From Cronobacter turicensis z3032 (GTDB lineage Bacteria > Pseudomonadota > Gammaproteobacteria > Enterobacterales > Enterobacteriaceae), in NCBI GenBank assembly GCA_000027065.2, contig FN543093.2:934074-998073 (forward strand): 64,000 bases of DNA. The letters run 5' to 3'. The translations under genes and the position numbers were made by a program. The notes under the pieces were generated by a model. The model ran no database searches and was not told the origin of the DNA. It saw only the letters and a program-made list of their open reading frames with translations. Shown piece by piece: positions 1-8,204 of the stretch (the stretch's first letter is position 1; each line of letters opens with the position of its first letter).

Positions 1-534
1 CTAACGTTCTTTTAATAAAAGAAGCACATCGTTTTGTTTGCCCAATTTCAGTAATTCGCCTCAAAAAGCTCGGCCTCCGAGCAGGCATCCTTAACTGTTC
101 GTCCGGCTTCGGCGACTTAATTACAACGAGGATTTGGTGCTAAGTAAATCAGGCTTTACGCATGGCGAGCTCCTTCGTTGGCAGATTAAGTATGCCGGAA
201 TATGTCTAATGTTGATGGCACGGTTATGCGGGATACTTACAACTCCCCGACGGGTGTAATGGAAGTTCTGTACATAAATGAACTCCATAAAAAATCATTA
301 CCTGTACAAAAAAATTAATTTATAATTAGAGTGGTCGGGGCCATGATTTCGGAATTTTCATCATTTTACTGGTAATCAAATATAGCAAGGGGGATATTTA
401 CTTTGAGGCTGCTTTAATATGTCGCGATAGCATCTCAAGCCATTTTCTTAATTAACTATCCCGTCTTTAATAACACACCATTTTTTATTGGGTGCCCTAA
501 CAAAATAGCGTATTATTTTTGTCATTGAGCCCCG
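1..534. other. AT-rich intergenic stretch with no recognisable gene
   Basis: I see no convincing coding region here: the only long open frames are shadows of the gene that begins at 609. The stretch is AT-rich compared with the core genes of the window and includes short A/T tracts around 300-325 and 420-500. It presumably carries the promoter of the downstream gene and may be decayed accessory DNA. Confidence 0.5.
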
Positions 535-597
535 GCTCAATAAGCGAGACCCGAAAGTGCGCCAACACTTCCGGGCCTCTGACCACAAACGTTATAC
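535..597 (+). ncRNA. Phage-type leader hairpin, tentatively C4/IsrK-like
   Basis: A hairpin with arms at 550-559 and 566-575 (nine of ten positions pair) sits just upstream of the gene at 609. It is followed by the stretch CTCTGACCACAAACGTTATA and then the ribosome binding site. From memory, this layout resembles C4/IsrK antisense-type leader RNAs found in enteric prophages. The family assignment is recall, not a search result, and could be wrong; the hairpin itself is seen directly. Confidence 0.3.
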
Positions 598-608
598 GGA
601 GTAACGCT

Positions 609-1178
609 ATGGCTAACGTCAATAGTAACACACCCGCACGCCCTGAAAATGAGGGCCATAATCTCAATCTGAACGCTCCCGCCACTCCGATGCCGCCGTC
701 GGCGCATTCCAGAATGTTGAGCCTGCATACGCTGTGCGAAGTGCCGATCACGGCGGAAATGGATTTCTTCACGCTCGCCACGCTGTGTGAAGAGACGGTC
801 AGCGAGCTGATTGAGTGTAAGGACGCGACGCTGTTTCTGGCGCTGGCCGGGAGACTGGCGCTGATGCTGGAATCCCTCGCCGCCGCGCTCGACAGACCGG
901 TGCCGGCGCATCTGTTTGCCTCACTGACGGCCGATTCGCTCCCTTCAGAGGTGCCGTTCTGCATCGGCAGCGACGCGCAGATGCTGAGCCGCTACTGTAA
1001 AGCGCTGAATATGGCGTTGATAAGCCGCGCGCACCCGCCGGAAATAGCGGAAACGCTCACGGGGCTGCTGTTTGATCTCGTGAATCATCTGGTGGAATTT
1101 GTGAGAGCGCCCTGTTTTGTGCGCACCGGGGAAGGCTATAAAGACTGGGCCGGGCAGCACGTCATGTCGCTGAACTGA
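609..1178 (+). CDS. Hypothetical protein, possibly phage-derived
   Basis: The product has 189 residues and I do not recognise its family. The N-terminal 35 residues are rich in Asn, Pro and Ala and look disordered; the rest is a Leu/Ala-rich, probably helical, soluble domain with no signal peptide or membrane segment. The ATG at 609 is preferred over upstream in-frame starts because GGAG lies at 598-601, seven bases before it. A strong terminator follows within ten bases, so the gene is a single transcription unit. The hairpin leader upstream is reminiscent of prophage genes, which hints at phage ancestry, but no other phage gene is adjacent. Confidence 0.6.
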   Translation: MANVNSNTPARPENEGHNLNLNAPATPMPPSAHSRMLSLHTLCEVPITAEMDFFTLATLCEETVSELIECKDATLFLALAGRLALMLESLAAALDRPVPAHLFASLTADSLPSEVPFCIGSDAQMLSRYCKALNMALISRAHPPEIAETLTGLLFDLVNHLVEFVRAPCFVRTGEGYKDWAGQHVMSLN

Positions 1179-1181
1179 CAG

Positions 1182-1205
1182 AAAGGCCGGGGACTCCCGG
1201 CCTTT
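1182..1205 (+). terminator. Rho-independent terminator
   Basis: Perfect ten-base stem AAAGGCCGGG / CCCGGCCTTT with the loop GACT, followed by TGTTT. It ends the gene at 609-1178. A related copy occurs at 2262-2283. Confidence 0.8.
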
Positions 1206-1454
1206 GTTTATGTGGCCCAGGCGAAAGTTAAAAGCTATAAAGGAATACATATCGCTAATTTTCATTCAACTCATTTTCTTAATAAATACTAAATGGAAAT
1301 ATAATAGATGATGTAGATTAATTAATACAGATGCCTCATTGCTGCTGCCTGACTGTAATAACATGATTTATACGACTTTGATAAAGCACGCTTTGCAAAA
1401 TAAAAATAATTTTATTGAATGACTATCTCCAGACCCTTTCTGGAGGAGTTACGT

Positions 1455-1901
1455 ATGGATACTATTGAGCAACTGAATGGGACTTATTTTTTTAATGGTT
1501 TATCAAAATTAAGTGCTGGTGAGTTACTTTTTTGGGTTTTTTTAGATGAAGCTGGCAAGCAGCTCGGTGTTGATGATCTGGCTACGCTTGCGCTAGTTAT
1601 ATTAGGACAACCCATGAAGGCGACTCGCGCAAAACCCCTTGGTGCTACACCGGGCACGTCATATTTAAGCTATCATTTGCGTGAATGGCTTAAATTTAAA
1701 GTCGATAACTGGCCGACACTTACAACAGGTAGCATTAAACGACTAAAATTCTCCTACGTTACTAATCTTGGCGCTTTTGTAGGAAGATGGATTCCTATAC
1801 TCGGAATTGTCATACTTGCTTACGATGTAACAGCTATAGCATTTAAAGCAACCACCCGTTTTAACTTAATTGCAAGAAAAGAAGATCGTTTATGGTCATA
1901 A
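1455..1901 (+). CDS. Small membrane protein of unknown function, partner of a DUF1493 gene
   Basis: A 148-residue protein. One clear hydrophobic segment lies near residues 112-131, and a more amphipathic stretch (about 22-31 and 42-51) could be a second. The ATG at 1455 is chosen because GGAGG lies about eight bases before it; the upstream start at 1419 lacks such a site. The gene overlaps the following DUF1493 gene by ten bases, so the two are translationally coupled. GC is low (AT-rich) compared with the metabolic genes nearby, which suggests transfer. Such small membrane-plus-DUF1493 pairs occur among orphan enteric accessory genes, some next to T6SS or Rhs loci; a role in immunity is inference only. 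Confidence 0.6.
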   Translation: MDTIEQLNGTYFFNGLSKLSAGELLFWVFLDEAGKQLGVDDLATLALVILGQPMKATRAKPLGATPGTSYLSYHLREWLKFKVDNWPTLTTGSIKRLKFSYVTNLGAFVGRWIPILGIVILAYDVTAIAFKATTRFNLIARKEDRLWS

Positions 1902-2242
1902 ACAACACCGAACAGGCCGTTCTTGACTGGTACAGAAAAACATGGAACGGGAAATCTTTTATTTCAGGAAAACCCTGGAAGCTGGATTTAGACACGTGCC
2001 TGACCACGGGCGAACATCCCTTGGTGGTAGAAACGGGAGAAGAGATTATGGAGGATTACTTCTCGCGGTTTAATGTCGATAAAACAGGTTTCAGTCTTCT
2101 GAAATACTGGCCGGTCGAGCCGGGCTGGATCCCGAACGTTTTGCTTCCCGCCTCAATGCGCGTAAAGCGCGTTGCGCCAGCGCCATTAACGCTGCGTATG
2201 CTTGCTGAATCCGCAAAGGCGGGCCACTGGCTTTATGAGTAA
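1892..2242 (+). CDS. DUF1493 family protein
   Basis: A 116-residue soluble protein. The central pattern, with an acidic stretch around VETGEEIMEDYFSRF and then a GF-containing segment ending in KYWP, is typical of DUF1493, a small family with an acyl-carrier-protein-like look whose function is unknown. The start ATG at 1892 lies inside the end of the preceding membrane-protein gene, so the two are probably co-translated. No Ser of the phosphopantetheine DSL type is evident, so a true carrier function is doubtful. The last part of the gene runs close to a terminator at 2262. Confidence 0.7.
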   Translation: MVINNTEQAVLDWYRKTWNGKSFISGKPWKLDLDTCLTTGEHPLVVETGEEIMEDYFSRFNVDKTGFSLLKYWPVEPGWIPNVLLPASMRVKRVAPAPLTLRMLAESAKAGHWLYE

Positions 2243-2261
2243 TTTACTGGCTACAACTGAT

Positions 2262-2283
2262 AAGGCCGGAGTCTCCCGGCCTT
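2262..2283 (+). terminator. Terminator, second copy of the 1182 module
   Basis: Stem AAGGCCGG / CCGGCCTT with a six-base loop, followed by TGTATGTGG. It lies after the DUF1493 gene. The bases on both sides resemble those around the 1182-1205 terminator (CTGA before it, CCTTTGT..TATGTGG after it), so this is a repeated module rather than a chance hairpin. Confidence 0.7.
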
Positions 2284-2330
2284 TGTATGTGGTGCAGGTC
2301 AGAAAAAATCATTTACGGAAGAAAGCGCTC

Positions 2331-2705
2331 ATGACCCGAAGAGGCCAGTGTATATCGGCATTGTTCTTTATGCTGGCAGGCTGTGTCACGTTGCCGCCGA
2401 GGCATACGGCCAGCGTGACAGCGGTCAGTGGAAATATCTGCATCCGCGTGCCGGCACAACAGGGCGAAAGGCTCGACTGGATGGAAATCATGGAAAGCGA
2501 TAAGCCCTCCAGCACTATTATTCATTATGACGTCGCTAACCCGATTTGGGTTGCCGCCGAAGCGTGTTTACCCGTTAAAGGGTTTCACTTTGTTGCAGGA
2601 AAATCTTACACGGTGCTGATTGCGACCGTTACCAACGCGAAAGATGCGCATCAGTACGAATCAACATTTACAACGGGGCAAGGGCTAACTGTCATTCAGG
2701 AATAA
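2331..2705 (+). CDS. Periplasmic lipoprotein, T6SS-immunity-like
   Basis: A 124-residue protein beginning with a short lipoprotein signal: basic MTRR, a hydrophobic stretch, then the lipobox LAGC with the acylated Cys at about residue 18. The mature part is small and beta-rich in appearance. It resembles the enteric family annotated as putative T6SS immunity periplasmic lipoprotein; that match is from memory. The ATG at 2331 is supported by GGAAG 8-12 bases upstream and because it alone gives a proper signal peptide; the longer frame from 2202 would bury it. No cognate effector gene is adjacent on the same strand, so if it is an immunity protein it is an orphan. Confidence 0.7.
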   Translation: MTRRGQCISALFFMLAGCVTLPPRHTASVTAVSGNICIRVPAQQGERLDWMEIMESDKPSSTIIHYDVANPIWVAAEACLPVKGFHFVAGKSYTVLIATVTNAKDAHQYESTFTTGQGLTVIQE

Positions 2706-2818
2706 TCGAACATGCAGGCGCTGTATTACCCATTGAAATAACGTGACGGCTAAGTCACAGCGGCCCGGCAGAGTATAAACGGGTCAGTAACCCGATAAGT
2801 GCTGGAAGGCCTGTAACA

Positions 2819-3100
2819 GTGATCAGTAAATACGAAGCCCTGTGCATCGCAAAAACCTGTGCGAAACAGTATCGCTTAAGCTGGAATGAGAAAAACCTGG
2901 CGGTAACGAAAGGCCAGCTTGATGAAACGCCCTGTTTTATCGTGTCGACGCTCGACGACGGTATGGCAGAAACCGGCTCGTGGATAGATTTTGTCTTTTC
3001 TACGCCGGTACGTTTTTATATCGACGCGTTAAACAGCACGTTTTTGGGGTATGAAGCAGGCAATCGCGGCGTGAACCGGGTCAAGCCTGCATCATCTTAA
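2819..3100 (+). CDS. Small hypothetical protein
   Basis: A 93-residue, apparently cytosolic protein with no signal or membrane segment. The GTG at 2819 is supported by GGAAGG at 2804-2809. The sequence has an N-terminal helix-like part with two Cys residues (EALCIAKTCAKQ) and an aromatic, beta-like centre (WIDFVFSTPVRFYID). I do not recognise the family. The setting beside a putative immunity lipoprotein makes a small orphan immunity protein one possibility, which is inference only. Confidence 0.6.
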   Translation: MISKYEALCIAKTCAKQYRLSWNEKNLAVTKGQLDETPCFIVSTLDDGMAETGSWIDFVFSTPVRFYIDALNSTFLGYEAGNRGVNRVKPASS

Positions 3101-3110
3101 GTATTTGAAA

Positions 3111-3623
3111 TTACGCTGCCGCCAGCAAACAGATCTTCAGCGCCACGTTATACGACGCCTCAAACGATTTCACCGGCAGAAACTCAAAGGGCGAATGGAA
3201 GTTATGCGCGCCGGTAAAGAAGTTCGGCGTTAACAGGCCTTTCGCGGAGAGCGCCGCGCCGTCGGTGCCGCCGCGCATCGGAATGGTTTTTGGCACAATG
3301 TCGAGCGCCTCCAGCGCCTGGTAAATCAGGTCAATCGGGCGGCGATCGTCGCCAATCGCGTTGCTGATATTGCTGTAAACGTCGCTGATGGCGATTTCCA
3401 CTTTCGCGGTCGGGTGTGCGGCGGCGATTTTTTCCGCCACGTCATGCAGTTGCTGTTTACGGCGCTCAAAGGCAGGGAGGTCGAAATCGCGAATGCTGGC
3501 GTTCAGCGTCGCGCTGTTCTGGCTCGCCTGCATTCCGTTAAACCATACATAGCCTTCGCGCCCGGCGGTGTGCTCCGGCGTCTCCTGGCGGTCGAATATG
3601 AAGTCGATCCGTTCGGCAAACAT
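3111..3623 (-). pseudogene. C-terminal fragment of a peptidase T-like (M20B) aminopeptidase
   Basis: The 170 readable residues match the C-terminal part of tripeptide aminopeptidases. The pattern IRDFD..AFE.RK, then PMRGGTDGAALS..GL and NFFTGAHNFHSPFEF, carries the late zinc-ligand His of the family. PepT enzymes are about 408 residues, so the N-terminal 55-60 percent, including the first metal ligands and the catalytic Asp, is missing. No ribosome binding site precedes the first Met, and upstream DNA leads at once into an unrelated hairpin and the amidase-immunity gene. I read it as a remnant left by the insertion or deletion that brought in the neighbouring accessory genes. Confidence 0.7.
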
Positions 3624-3661
3624 ATTTTTTATCAGGTGGATCTTAAGAAATAAGCCTGCGC

Positions 3662-3685
3662 AACCGCCTCTGCGGAGGTGGTTTT
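3662..3685 (+). terminator. Hairpin followed by T residues
   Basis: Inverted repeat AACCGCCTC / GAGGTGGTT (one mismatch) followed by TTAT. It lies between the peptidase T fragment and the end of the immunity-like gene and could act as a terminator on the plus strand. No plus-strand gene clearly needs it, so it may be a leftover of the lost sequence. Confidence 0.4.
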
Positions 3686-3686
3686 A

Positions 3687-4148
3687 TCATGGCGACGGGC
3701 GGGTGAGATTACGTGAAAACGCCACATTCGCCACCGACTGCACTTTCCAGGCATTCCCTTCTTTGACCATGCAGTCAATCACCATGTGATCCTGTTTTGC
3801 GCCAAACGCGATATAGATCTGCTCGCAAGCCGCATCGACATCGCTGGCGACGGCGGCGATCTGCTGCCAGTCATCGCCCACGCCCTGCGCCTTAATAAAC
3901 ATATCCACGTCCGGAACGTCATATTCATTCGGATCTAAGGCCGCCTGCGCTTTAAGTTTTTGAAGGGTGCCGGACGTGACATAACGGCTCAGCCCGGCGT
4001 AGTCGCTCAGCGGCGCTTTGCCCTGGCTCAACGCCGCAACGTACCACTGGTTAAACTGCACGGCGGCCCGCACGGGCGCGGGCAACTCGTCTGGCGCGGC
4101 CTGCGAAACCAGCGGCCAGAGTAAAGCGATAAAGAGGCGTTTTTTCAT
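3687..4148 (-). CDS. Periplasmic immunity-like protein (DUF3828-type) paired with the amidase
   Basis: A 153-residue protein with a Sec signal peptide at residues 1-17 (KKR, a hydrophobic core, cleavage near SQA/A). The mature part begins with helical VRAAVQFNQWYVAAL and contains two Cys residues (AACEQIYIAF, MVIDCMVKEG) that could form a periplasmic disulphide. The arrangement resembles DUF3828/Tai-type inhibitors of T6SS amidases. The start at 4148 leaves one base between it and the upstream CHAP gene; a longer start at 4172 would overlap that gene and spoil the signal peptide. The inferred role is to protect the producer's own periplasm from the neighbouring amidase. Confidence 0.65.
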   Translation of the reverse strand: MKKRLFIALLWPLVSQAAPDELPAPVRAAVQFNQWYVAALSQGKAPLSDYAGLSRYVTSGTLQKLKAQAALDPNEYDVPDVDMFIKAQGVGDDWQQIAAVASDVDAACEQIYIAFGAKQDHMVIDCMVKEGNAWKVQSVANVAFSRNLTRPSP

Positions 4149-4149
4149 A

Positions 4150-4500
4150 TTAGTCGTGCCTGTAAATAACATACGCTGGTTTTACTGATCGGTATTCGGG
4201 GCCCGGGTACATAGTGTGCTGGACAAAATCCGAATACCAGACGCCACTCCCGTCATATATACAAGCGTGTCCCCATGGATGATGAGGCGTAGGTTGTATT
4301 ACAGCTACATCACCGGCAACAGGCTCTCCATAAACCTGATGAAACCCAGCTTGAGTGAGGTTCCCGCCCATATCTTTTGCATAATGGGTGTTTATAATAT
4401 CAACCCCGCCTGCACGAATGGCCTTCGAAACAAATTCCGCACATCTTTTCTGGCTTTGCTGGCCTGCATAAGAGACCGCTTCATATTTATTCCATGACAT
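4150..4500 (-). CDS. CHAP/NlpC-P60-type peptidoglycan amidase, candidate T6SS effector (Tae-like)
   Basis: A compact 116-residue cysteine peptidase fold. The catalytic Cys is probably C20 in QKRCAEFVSKAI, at the start of a helix, and the His is H78 in HPWGHACIYDG; GDVAVIQP before it and WYSDF after it complete the CHAP-like pattern. There is no signal peptide, as expected for a Tae-type effector delivered by a T6SS into the periplasm of a rival, where it would cut peptide cross-links. The gene is followed after one base by a secreted immunity-like gene, the standard effector-immunity layout. AAGGAAG precedes the ATG. No T6SS structural gene is in the window, so delivery is inferred. A phage endolysin origin is the main alternative. 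Confidence 0.75.
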   Translation of the reverse strand: MSWNKYEAVSYAGQQSQKRCAEFVSKAIRAGGVDIINTHYAKDMGGNLTQAGFHQVYGEPVAGDVAVIQPTPHHPWGHACIYDGSGVWYSDFVQHTMYPGPEYRSVKPAYVIYRHD

Positions 4501-4652
4501 AACGCTTCCTTTTTTACGGGAGTGATAACCGCCAACGTTACGCCGAAAAACTATTTAATGTTGTAAGACAAGGATAAGTATTATTAACCCTAATTTGCGA
4601 AGGAGATAATTGCATTTTATTTATAAATTAAATAAATAACAGTTTTTACCGT

Positions 4653-6800
4653 TTATCGCTCCGCGCCTTCCCCCGCCACGCTGCCCACCCACGCTTTTTG
4701 TGTAACGGCGCGCCAGGCGTCACCCTGGCGTTCAAAAAACGCGGTGGTTTCATGCAACAGCGCATCGGGGGAAAGATTCGGCGACTGCATCAGCGCCAGC
4801 AGTCCTTCGTAGCCTGCGCAGGTGTGCCACTGGCACTGCGCCACGTAACCGATATTTTTCTCCACCCGCATATGCTGGAAAAACGGCGCCTGGAGCGCAG
4901 TGACGGCCTCGCGCTGCGAGGCCACAAGCGGCACGAAAAGGAGCAGGGCGCTGTCGGCGCCGTTCGCAGGCAGGGTAAAACGGTGCGGCGCGGGCAGCGG
5001 GCGCGGCGGCTTCGGGGTGACGAGCGGGAAGGGGAAATCGCTTAAGCGGCGCGCGAGCGCGTCGCGCAGCAGCGGGCCGCCGCCGTCGAGCGTGGCCTGC
5101 CACGCCTGCGCTCTGGGCCCGCCTGTCGCCATCAGCAGCTCGCGGGGAAGCTGCGCCAGCAACCGGCGTACCGCGATGGCCTGATCTTCCTGCGCCTGCG
5201 CGCGCGCCGCCAGCCTTTCGGCTTCGGCGCTGTAGCGATCATCCGGCTCCCACAGATACGTCATCATCTCGGTCACCAGCATCATCATCAGCGCCTCGTC
5301 GCCGCAAAGCGCGATGCGCCAGCGCCCCTCAACAGGCCCGACGCGCAGTGCGCCGCCGCTCAGGCGCGCCCGGTCGCACAGCGGACGCAGGCGCGCGAGC
5401 AGCTCCATGCCGCGACGATCGCTGACCAGCGTGCCCGGCGCGGGCTCAAGCGTCAGCGTAATGCTCTCCGCTTCCGGCCGCCATGCCAGCGACGCGCTGT
5501 CGCCCGGCAGCGCCACGGCGAGCGGCGGCGGAAAGCGCGGCGCGGGCGTAAAGGGTGTCACAGGCGGTGCGTCATCCGGCGCATCCGGGAAATCGCCCGT
5601 CGTGAGCGTCAGCCCCTGGGTCGTTACCGTCGCGCCGTGTACTTCAGGAGAAATCCACAGGCGCGTCGGGCGTTGTACCTCAAGTGCCGCCAGCAGCGGG
5701 CGCAGCGCGTTGCCCTCGACCGGCGGCAGGCCGAACGCGCGGGCGCGCAGATGGTCCATCGGCGCGAGTGCGTTAATGTCTTCTCCGGCGAGGCGCAGCA
5801 GCGGCGAAAGCGAGTCCTCCGGCAGCGCGGCAAGCGCCGCTATCCACTGGCGCACCAGCGCCTCCAGGTGCGCCGGGTTCACGGCGTCACTGGCGAGCGC
5901 GAAGGAAAACCGCAGCCAGAGCGTGTCGTCATCCAGCGCATCGGCCTCAAGCGTGGCGTCATCGGCGAGCGTGCGTGCGCGCAGCGCGGCCATCAGCCCG
6001 CCGGGCGCTTCGCTGCGCAGGCACTGCTCCAGCAGGCGCAGGGCCGGTCGCACGGCGGCGGGCAGCAAAAAGCTCAGCGCCAGTTGCGCAAAGCCCGGTT
6101 GCGCCAGCGCGCCCGATGCGCCTGTGTGGGCGTTTATAGCGAGCGGCGCGGTTACCCCCGGCCGGATACGCGCGGCGGCCTCGCCGGCCAGCGCCTCCAG
6201 CGTCTCCAGCGATTGCGGGCCGCAGAGCCACAGGTGCAGGTTCCCGGCGTGATAGTGCCGCTCATGAAAGGCTGTCAGTGCCGCGCGCAGCCGCGCCGGA
6301 TCTTCGCCGAAGGCCGCCTGATGACCGATGCGCAGCCGCCTCAGCCGCGCATCGCCCGCCATTAACGCCAGCAGCGCCGCCTCGCGCCGGGTGGCGGCGT
6401 CATGGGCCAGCAGCCGGTACTCGGCGTCGATCACCTGCGCCTCCTGCATCAGCGCCGCTGGCGTAAAGCGGGGCGCGGCCAGCATATCAGTCAGGCGCGA
6501 AAGCCCAGGCGCGAGCGCCTGCGCAGGGACTTCAAAGAAAAACGCGGTCTGGCACAGCCGGGTGGAGGCGTTAAGCCGACCGCCCTGGTCCGGCACCCAG
6601 CGCATCAGGCGCTCGTCATCCCGGTAGCCTTCGCTTTCGCGAAACAGCATATGCTCCAGCAGATGCGCGAGCCCCGGCCACGGATCCGGCTCGTGCAGGC
6701 TGCCCGCGTTCACGCGCCACAGCGCCGCGGCCTGTGTGGCCTGCGGCTGGTGGATAAGCGTGATCGTGATACCGCTTTCAAGCCTGCGCGTTTGGATCAT
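4653..6800 (-). CDS. pqqF: PQQ biosynthesis metalloprotease PqqF
   Basis: An M16 (pitrilysin) family zinc protease of 715 residues, a little shorter than the roughly 760 of Klebsiella PqqF. The inverted zinc motif is H46-L-L-E49-H50 in [11 protein letters not shown], with the distal Glu in [12 protein letters not shown] near residue 125. It is thought to trim the cross-linked PqqA peptide, with Glu and Tyr joined, before ring closure. It is the last gene of the pqq operon and its start overlaps the end of pqqE by four bases (ATGA type), so it is coupled. Very high GC and Ala/Arg content match its neighbours. The C-terminal M16 domain is degenerate, as usual for the family. Confidence 0.9.
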   Translation of the reverse strand: MIQTRRLESGITITLIHQPQATQAAALWRVNAGSLHEPDPWPGLAHLLEHMLFRESEGYRDDERLMRWVPDQGGRLNASTRLCQTAFFFEVPAQALAPGLSRLTDMLAAPRFTPAALMQEAQVIDAEYRLLAHDAATRREAALLALMAGDARLRRLRIGHQAAFGEDPARLRAALTAFHERHYHAGNLHLWLCGPQSLETLEALAGEAAARIRPGVTAPLAINAHTGASGALAQPGFAQLALSFLLPAAVRPALRLLEQCLRSEAPGGLMAALRARTLADDATLEADALDDDTLWLRFSFALASDAVNPAHLEALVRQWIAALAALPEDSLSPLLRLAGEDINALAPMDHLRARAFGLPPVEGNALRPLLAALEVQRPTRLWISPEVHGATVTTQGLTLTTGDFPDAPDDAPPVTPFTPAPRFPPPLAVALPGDSASLAWRPEAESITLTLEPAPGTLVSDRRGMELLARLRPLCDRARLSGGALRVGPVEGRWRIALCGDEALMMMLVTEMMTYLWEPDDRYSAEAERLAARAQAQEDQAIAVRRLLAQLPRELLMATGGPRAQAWQATLDGGGPLLRDALARRLSDFPFPLVTPKPPRPLPAPHRFTLPANGADSALLLFVPLVASQREAVTALQAPFFQHMRVEKNIGYVAQCQWHTCAGYEGLLALMQSPNLSPDALLHETTAFFERQGDAWRAVTQKAWVGSVAGEGAER

Positions 6801-7933
6801 TGCGGCGTTTTGAAAATGAGTTGTGAGTTGGCGCGGTTGCGAAACCGCAGATCGCCAATGCCCATCTGCGTGCGGTTGGCCGCCTCGCGCGCGGCGAGGA
6901 TCGTGCCGTGATGCGGCGATTTACTGCATACCGGATCGGCGTTGGCCGCATCGCCGGTCAGCATAAATGCCTGGCAGCGGCAGCCGCCGAAATCCTGCTC
7001 TTTTTCCGGGCAGGAGCGGCACGGCTCCGGCATCCAGTCATTGCCGCGGTAGCGGTTAAACCCGAACGATTCATACCAGATATGCGACAGCGACTGCTCC
7101 AGCACCGACGGGAATTTCACCGGCAACTGGCGCGCGCTGTGGCACGGCAGCGCGGTGCCCTCCGGCGTGACGGAGAGGAATATCGCGCCCCAGCCGCCCA
7201 TGCAGCCTTTCGGGCGCTCTTCGTAATAATCCGGCGTCACAAACAGCAGATTGGCGAGATTGCCGGTGTCGGCCATTTTCTCGCGGTAGTGTTTCACCAC
7301 TTCTTCAGCGCGCGCGATCTGCTCGCGGGTCGGCAGCAGCCCTTCGCGGTTCAGGTGCGCCCAGCCGTAAAACTGACAAGTAGCGAGCTCCACGTCGTCC
7401 GCATCAAGCTGAATGGCCAGCTCGATAATGCGGTCGATCTGGTCGATGTTGTGGCGGTGCAGCACGAAGTTCAGCACCATCGGGTAACCAAGCGCTTTTA
7501 CCGCTTTCGCCATCGCGAGCTTCTGGTGGAACGCTTTCTCGTTGCCCGCCAGCGCCGCGTTCAGCGTCTCGTCGCTCGCCTGGAAGCTTATCTGAATATG
7601 ATCCAGCCCGGCGTCGGCGAAAGTCTGGAGTTTTTTCTCGGTAAGCCCGATGCCGGACGTGATCAGATTGGTGTAAAAACCCATGCCGCGCGCGGCGGCG
7701 ATAAGCTCCGGCAGATCTTTACGCACCAGCGGCTCGCCGCCGGAAAACCCGAGCTGCACCGCGCCCATGGCGCGCGCCTGGCGAAAGACGTCAATCCACT
7801 GCGCCGTCGTCAGCTCATTCTCCTGCGCGGCGAAATCGAGCGGGTTTGAGCAATACGGGCACTGCAGCGGGCAGCGGTAGGTCAGCTCCGCCAGCAGCCA
7901 CAGCGGCGGCTTCACCGGTTTCGCGTCACTCAC
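6797..7933 (-). CDS. pqqE: PqqA peptide cyclase (radical SAM) PqqE
   Basis: A 378-residue radical SAM/SPASM protein. The cluster motif CxxxCxxC is at C21, C25 and C28 ([10 protein letters not shown]), followed by the GFSGGEP S-adenosylmethionine motif. The C-terminal SPASM Cys residues lie in [19 protein letters not shown] and a further downstream Cys. PqqE forms the carbon-carbon bond between the Glu and Tyr of PqqA while PqqA is held by PqqD. It overlaps pqqD by eight bases and pqqF by four, consistent with tight coupling in one operon. Confidence 0.95.
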   Translation of the reverse strand: MSDAKPVKPPLWLLAELTYRCPLQCPYCSNPLDFAAQENELTTAQWIDVFRQARAMGAVQLGFSGGEPLVRKDLPELIAAARGMGFYTNLITSGIGLTEKKLQTFADAGLDHIQISFQASDETLNAALAGNEKAFHQKLAMAKAVKALGYPMVLNFVLHRHNIDQIDRIIELAIQLDADDVELATCQFYGWAHLNREGLLPTREQIARAEEVVKHYREKMADTGNLANLLFVTPDYYEERPKGCMGGWGAIFLSVTPEGTALPCHSARQLPVKFPSVLEQSLSHIWYESFGFNRYRGNDWMPEPCRSCPEKEQDFGGCRCQAFMLTGDAANADPVCSKSPHHGTILAAREAANRTQMGIGDLRFRNRANSQLIFKTPQ

Positions 7934-8204
7934 GGAAGATCACCCACTTTTGTTGATACGCGAGGCCCAGAAAACCCAGCACGTCGTCGGTCAGCGGGGC
8001 GGCTTCGGGGAAGCGCGCTTCCAGCGTGTCGATCATCGCGCCCGCGGTCTGCTGGCCGTCCACCAGTTGCAGAATGGCGGCGGCGCTCTCGTTCAGTTTC
8101 GCCATGCCTTCCGGGTAGAGGATCACATGCGTGTTCTGCGCCTCTTCCCATTGCAGGCGGTAACCGCGGCGAAATTGCGGAATATGATGGCGTTCAGGCT
8201 GCAT
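7926..8204 (-). CDS. pqqD: PqqA-binding chaperone PqqD
   Basis: A 92-residue peptide chaperone of the RRE (RiPP recognition element) type that presents PqqA to PqqE. The typical features are the N-terminal beta strands ([21 protein letters not shown]), the N-E-S-A-A-AIL motif, and the C-terminal helix with [10 protein letters not shown]. The ATG at 8204 overlaps the pqqC stop as TGATG; an upstream GTG in frame would add eight residues but has no support. It lies between pqqC and pqqE, the standard order. Confidence 0.93.
   Translation of the reverse strand: MQPERHHIPQFRRGYRLQWEEAQNTHVILYPEGMAKLNESAAAILQLVDGQQTAGAMIDTLEARFPEAAPLTDDVLGFLGLAYQQKWVIFRE

Noticed and set aside
497..1265. Minus-strand open frames opposite the gene at 609
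   Set aside because: They are shadows of the plus-strand gene: no ribosome binding sites, and unusual Arg/His/Ser-rich composition.
5314..6911. Long plus-strand frames of 240-310 codons opposite pqqF
   Set aside because: They lie opposite a clear M16 protease gene in very GC-rich DNA, where stop codons are rare, and have Arg/Ser-rich low-complexity composition.
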